The notes below the pieces were generated by a model, which did not search any database, was not told the DNA's origin, and saw nothing but the letters and a program-made list of their open reading frames with translations. The translations under genes and the position numbers were made by a program. Shown here in pieces: positions 17,259 through 20,558 of a DNA stretch of 20,558 nt (the first letter of the stretch is position 1; each line of letters starts with the position of its first letter). The stretch is taken from positions 1 through 20,558 of the forward strand of contig JAGYYN010024818.1 of NCBI GenBank assembly GCA_021441665.1. The letters run 5' to 3'. Origin of the DNA: Euplotes cf. woodruffi 2 WChen-2021. Its lineage: Eukaryota > Ciliophora > Spirotrichea > Euplotida > Euplotidae.

Positions 17259-18379
17259 TTAAAGCAGTGAGTTTTCAACATCGAGAATACTATTGAATCA
17301 AGCGTTATTTATTAGAGGTCACAACTGAGTCGATAATGTGTGAGTTTTCAGACTGGTTCTCATTGTTTCACTTCGAATCAAATATACTTTTGCGCAGAGA
17401 ATTTGCAGACGACTCAAGATCAATCAGTTTCAAAAATATCGCTCACTGTTCAAATCACGATTTTTATGAGCCATTGCGAGGGCTTGAATCGGAGTTCAAT
17501 TCGGGTCTGATCAAAGCCTTCGATAGTAGTGGTCTATCACGATCTTTAAAGAAATCATCTGTGCTCCGAGCGGAAGTATATCCACTGATAGGTAGTATCA
17601 CACTAAAAATACTGGCAGCCAGATGTTGTTGTTTTGAAGGGAGGTTTTGACAAAAATTATTTCAAAATTTACAACCGAGCTGTAGATCAAAAATCATCCG
17701 CGAATTCAAAATGGAAGACATATCAAAAAACAGCTCAGAATAACCCTTGGTTTCATAATTTGAGCTCGAGAGAAGGAGTATATTTCAAGTGTTTTGATGT
17801 AGTAATATCAAGCAACAGCGAACATTCCGACCATTAAAAAATATGCACTACAAAAAACATACGAAAAAGTATTTATTATTTTATTCTTGATCAGGCGACA
17901 TTGGGACTCAAGATACGAGCACGAGAGAAATAAAGATAACAGCGAGTACTATAATTGATAAAGCAAGCAAGATATTAAGATACTTCCGATTGCCTTCTCA
18001 GTCTTTCATTATCGCCCTGATCTCTCAAACTTGATAAAGCCAGTTAAACAAGTGAAATAGCGCAGCATATATAAAACATTCGATATTTAAGAAAGTTGAG
18101 ATGTTGTCAACTCACAGTGGCGGATCATTTACGCAATTATCTTTGCGTGCCACAAGGTCTTGAATGAAACTAGTCATCCTGGTAAGTGCAGATAGGTTTA
18201 TCATGATTAAGAACAAAGCAAGTCATTTATTTGTAAACCGATAGATCTTAAAAGAACTTGTACGTGTATACAGCAAGCACAATGCAAACTACAGCTCACA
18301 AGAAAATAAGCACTGCAGCTGTGACTCGATATGCAGTTCAATTATCTGATTGCGGTTCTGGATCTAAAAAGACATCCAT
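17259..18379 (-). CDS. Seven-transmembrane protein with two non-AAA frameshifts
   Basis: From ATG at 18377-18379 to TAA at 17259-17261, with two +1 slips, this is exactly 373 codons (372 aa) and includes many TGA-Cys. Seven hydrophobic segments are seen in order, e.g. VTAAVLIFLCAVVCIVLAVY, CLALFLIMINLSALTRM, FIYAALFHLFNWLYQV, LLALSIIVLAVIFISLVLV, FLMVGMFAVACYYYIKTLEI, ILSCFLICLPFCIRGCFLIY and VFLVCYYLSVDILPLGAQMI, followed by a cytosolic tail of about 85 residues. The topology resembles GPCR-like or THH1/TOM1-like membrane proteins, but I cannot place the family. Opposite-strand frames over 17336-17837 are shadows: they stop repeatedly, whereas the minus frame runs open through the region. 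An extracellular N-terminal exon may lie upstream (18500-18815). Confidence 0.85.
17881..17886 (-). other. +1 frameshift site GAA-TAA (7TM gene, site 2)
   Basis: The frame VPMSPDQE ends at GAA TAA A. Skipping T gives KIINTFSYVFCSAYFLMVGM and enters membrane span 5. Homopolymeric slippery context is absent. Confidence 0.8.
18248..18253 (-). other. +1 frameshift site TTT-TAA (7TM gene, site 1)
   Basis: The frame VYTYKFF ends at TTC TTT TAA G. Skipping T gives KIYRFTNKCLALFLIMIN, joining membrane spans 1 and 2 with no gap. No intron borders are available here. Confidence 0.8.
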
Positions 18380-18499
18380 TTGCTAATAATTATAACTTTC
18401 TATTTGATTGTATTTTGATAAACTTGAATACAAATATTGATCTATTTTGAATATGAATTCGTCAACAAAACAACAAAGTGATTAGAGGATAAGTAGAAC

Positions 18500-18815
18500 T
18501 CCATCCACAGTCAGATAAAGATCGGTGGCAGAATAACCACACAAAGCGAGAACGGAGGAATAGTTGAATATGTCTGGGCTAAAGAAGAACCCTGGTTTGT
18601 ATATCGGCTCAAATGCCATATCCCAGCTTGTATTTGTGGATGTCTCGTACGATTTGTACGTTATTTGTTTGGCGATATTAGAGAGTGTTTTGGGTATAAT
18701 CGATTAAGTGGAAAAGGGAAAGAGGGGAGGTGATTAAGTTGGTGGTAGGGTATAGGAGAGCAGGCGGATTCGAGAGATTATGCGTGATGCTATGAAATGG
18801 CAGGGTAGTTATCAT
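18500..18815 (-). CDS. Probable 5' exon of the 7TM gene (extracellular N-terminus)
   Basis: ATG at 18813-18815 opens MITTLPFHSITHN..., reaches CTC TAA at 18678-18683, and a +1 slip enters NIAKQITYKSYETSTNTSW and MAFEPIYKPGFFFSPDIFNY, then GYSATDLYLTVDG. It would join the 7TM core (QMDVFLDPEPQ) by removing 18383-18499 (acceptor TTATTAG good, donor GTTCTA poor) or from GTGGAT at 18508; both keep phase 0. The part after the slip reads clearly as protein; the part before it may be 5' untranslated. It may alternatively be a segment of another gene. Confidence 0.45.
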
Positions 18816-19193
18816 TATGTGTTTTTTATCAGTTTTATAGAGAAGATAGATAGTTTGATAAGTATTTTAGATTTAGTAGAAAATCAATGCTTAGTAATTT
18901 ATTCGTTTTAAATTGAGCAGTTTTTTATGTTAAATTTGATTAAAAATAATTATTTTACTAATACGATTTGTTAATAAAAGACAATATTATTTTTAAATTA
19001 AATATGACCAAAAGTATTTAATTAGTAAGAAGATTAGATTAAGATATTGTTAATAGAAAATTTTAAGCGAATTATTTTTTCTATTGAGGTTTAAATATTT
19101 TGTGAGTTTATTTTTTATTAAAAATAAATTTAAATAATGTATTTAGTGCTTAAGTTCATGTAAATTAGTGTTATTTTTACAACCTTATAAAAA
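18816..19193. other. Very AT-rich spacer
   Basis: No ORF, motif or repeat that I can support; composition suggests intergenic or germline-limited DNA. Confidence 0.6.
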
Positions 19194-20558
19194 TTATTTT
19201 AAAGAAAAGAACTTTAAAATAATAATGTCAGTTCCGTCACTCAATAGCTCTACAATCACTCATAGTACAAAGCATCAAGTTGAAATGGAAACCAACAGCC
19301 TTTGATCTGAATGAATTGCAAACATTTTATAAACGAGTACGATGATACAAAGCATCAGATTAAAGCTTGTCTTGATAATTTTGCTGAACCTTTGTCATGC
19401 CTTGATTATAATGGGACTCTGATCATTTGGTATTTGATGGAAAAGAATTTTTATTTCACATCATAGAAACAGTACTCCTCACAAAACTTTAGGAATCGTA
19501 GTTTCGCTGATGAGCAGACAACTCAAAAGAGAGAATTTGACACAAGAAATCGTAGTAAATAATATTCCATTCTTCTCGTCGATACTTGATAAAAATATTT
19601 TAGAAAATAGTTGATATTTGAGTCAGCAGTACACAACTAGTGACAAAATTACTATAATCGAAATGCCTGATGCAACTGCGTGCTCCCTCATCATCGTCAA
19701 GTCTAGCATCACGACGTTGATCAGCACCAGTTTGTAGTACAAATGCACGAACACCCACGCTGCTAGCGAGCTCGGACACTTGCTCGCCACAAACTCAGCA
19801 GCCACCGACGCCAGTCGCACTTTGTGTTTGACAGCGTCGAGCAGTCTGTACACTGAGATCAGCAAGGCCAGCGCCAGCAGCACCCAGAAGTAGTTCAGCA
19901 CCGTCGACTGACACCCGAACTGCAGGTGCGACAGTTTGGTTGACTGCTCGGCGCACCCGAACACCGCGTTGAGCCCGCAGTAGTACAGGTAGCCGAAGTC
20001 GAGCTTAGCGGACTGCAGCCACGACGCGTACACGACCAGACTCGGGTCGACGTTGTCGGTCGAGTAGACCAGAATCATGAACGACTGCGCGTACGACAGG
20101 TTGTGCAGGTACTTGCGGCCGAACATACACGACATCAGCACTGACGCTGCAAGCGCACACATCGTTATGATGCCGCAAACTGTGTAAAAGTCGTTGTTGT
20201 TGACGATGAAGTACGACGATATTTGCAAACACTGGCCTTCACTGTTCAGTTTGTAGTTGTAAACGCATTCTGTTCAGTCAACCTGTCGAGTTCCAGTGCA
20301 TTTATGTCAGTCTTTCGACGCACATGCATCGACTATAACGTCGACTGATATTGAGGCAGTTTGGTTGTGACTATCAGTTGCAAGCAACGTGATGTTGCAG
20401 ATTTGCACATACTTACAATACAAATATAGGTAGTACTTGCCAGTCGTTGCATACTTCGACAACAACGACTTCAGCGTGTGATTGCGACTTCAAGATGCAA
20501 CTGATATCGAGTATGATAATGACTCATCAGCGCTGTAAAACAAATCAGACGGCACTTC
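19194..20558 (-). CDS. Cysteine-rich, multi-span membrane protein (5' end outside the window)
   Basis: One frame, intronless here, is open from the right edge to TAA at 19194-19196: 454 residues with eight or so TGA-Cys in the 3' part. The visible N-terminal 130 residues are extracellular-like and end in furin/GCC-type cysteine repeats (KDCHKCTG, DCTECVYNYKLNSEGQC). About seven hydrophobic segments follow, such as VCG-IITMCALAASVLMSCMFG, NYFWVLLALALLISVYRLL and ISIIVILSLVVYCCLKYQLF. Between the first two is DFGYLYYCGLNAVF. This layout is typical of large ciliate surface proteins annotated as ephrin-receptor-like GCC2/GCC3 proteins; the function is not known. The last codons are AAA TAA, normally a slip context in this organism, and +1 would add about 21 AT-rich codons, so the end is provisional. 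The 5' half is strikingly GC-rich. Confidence 0.85.

Noticed and set aside
17336-17837. Two plus-strand open frames over the 7TM gene
   Set aside because: The minus strand is fully open through the region with TGA-Cys and forms membrane spans 5-7 plus a tail; the plus frames break and lack recognisable features.
1-20558. Telomeric repeats (GGGGTTTT/CCCCAAAA) marking macronuclear chromosome ends
   Set aside because: None found by eye, which fits germline DNA rather than nanochromosomes.
1-20558. Virus-derived elements, CRISPR arrays, rRNA or tRNA genes
   Set aside because: No reverse transcriptase, capsid, long terminal repeats, spaced short repeats or recognisable RNA genes were seen by eye; no computed tRNA search was possible.

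Overview
The window looks like germline (micronuclear) DNA of a Euplotes-type ciliate. Two things in the sequence point there. (1) UGA must be read as cysteine: three TGA codons fall exactly on zinc-binding cysteines of a DHHC palmitoyltransferase, and TGA-Cys keeps every other gene open. (2) Almost every gene is continuous only if the ribosome slips +1 (rarely +2) at in-frame TAA/TAG, mostly at AAA-TAA. Genetic code 10 with widespread stop-codon frameshifting is the known signature of Euplotes. A germline origin is inferred from the long AT-rich spacers, the absence of telomeric GGGGTTTT/CCCCAAAA, two gene interruptions removable between short direct repeats containing TA, and a TA-flanked terminal-inverted-repeat element.

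Layout, left to right. Minus strand: two paralogous unknown proteins (53-1152 and 2046-3302) and a small basic protein (3700-3971). Plus strand: a DHHC S-acyltransferase (5054-7709), a tandem cyclic-nucleotide-binding-domain protein (7881-10587) and a small helix-turn-helix-like protein (10819-11394). Then comes a 2.6 kb non-genic stretch holding a GC-rich island (11485-11742), a nested palindrome (about 12746-12960) and a 320-bp inverted-repeat element (13723-14045). A multi-membrane-span sensor histidine kinase follows on plus (14052-16769). On minus are a seven-transmembrane protein (17259-18379, probably with a 5' exon to 18815) and the C-terminal half of a cysteine-rich multi-span membrane protein that runs off the right edge (19194-20558).

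I count 15 well-supported frameshift sites: 13 at AAA codons, one at TTT and one at GAA; a further CTC-TAA site is likely. After removing introns, candidate eliminated segments and skipped bases, every complete multi-part gene comes to a whole number of codons, which is a strong internal check. Introns are mostly tiny (22-44 nt). The genes do not form an operon; in Euplotes each would normally sit on its own macronuclear nanochromosome. Several are signalling or membrane proteins (DHHC enzyme, cNMP-binding protein, histidine kinase, 7TM protein), but a functional link is only inference.

The most interesting points are the paired +2/+1 frameshifts kept in both paralogs, the frameshift sites placed at the edges of loop insertions in the cNMP-binding domains, the recurrent TATTTGCA end motif in non-coding DNA, and the in-frame excision repeats in the DHHC gene.
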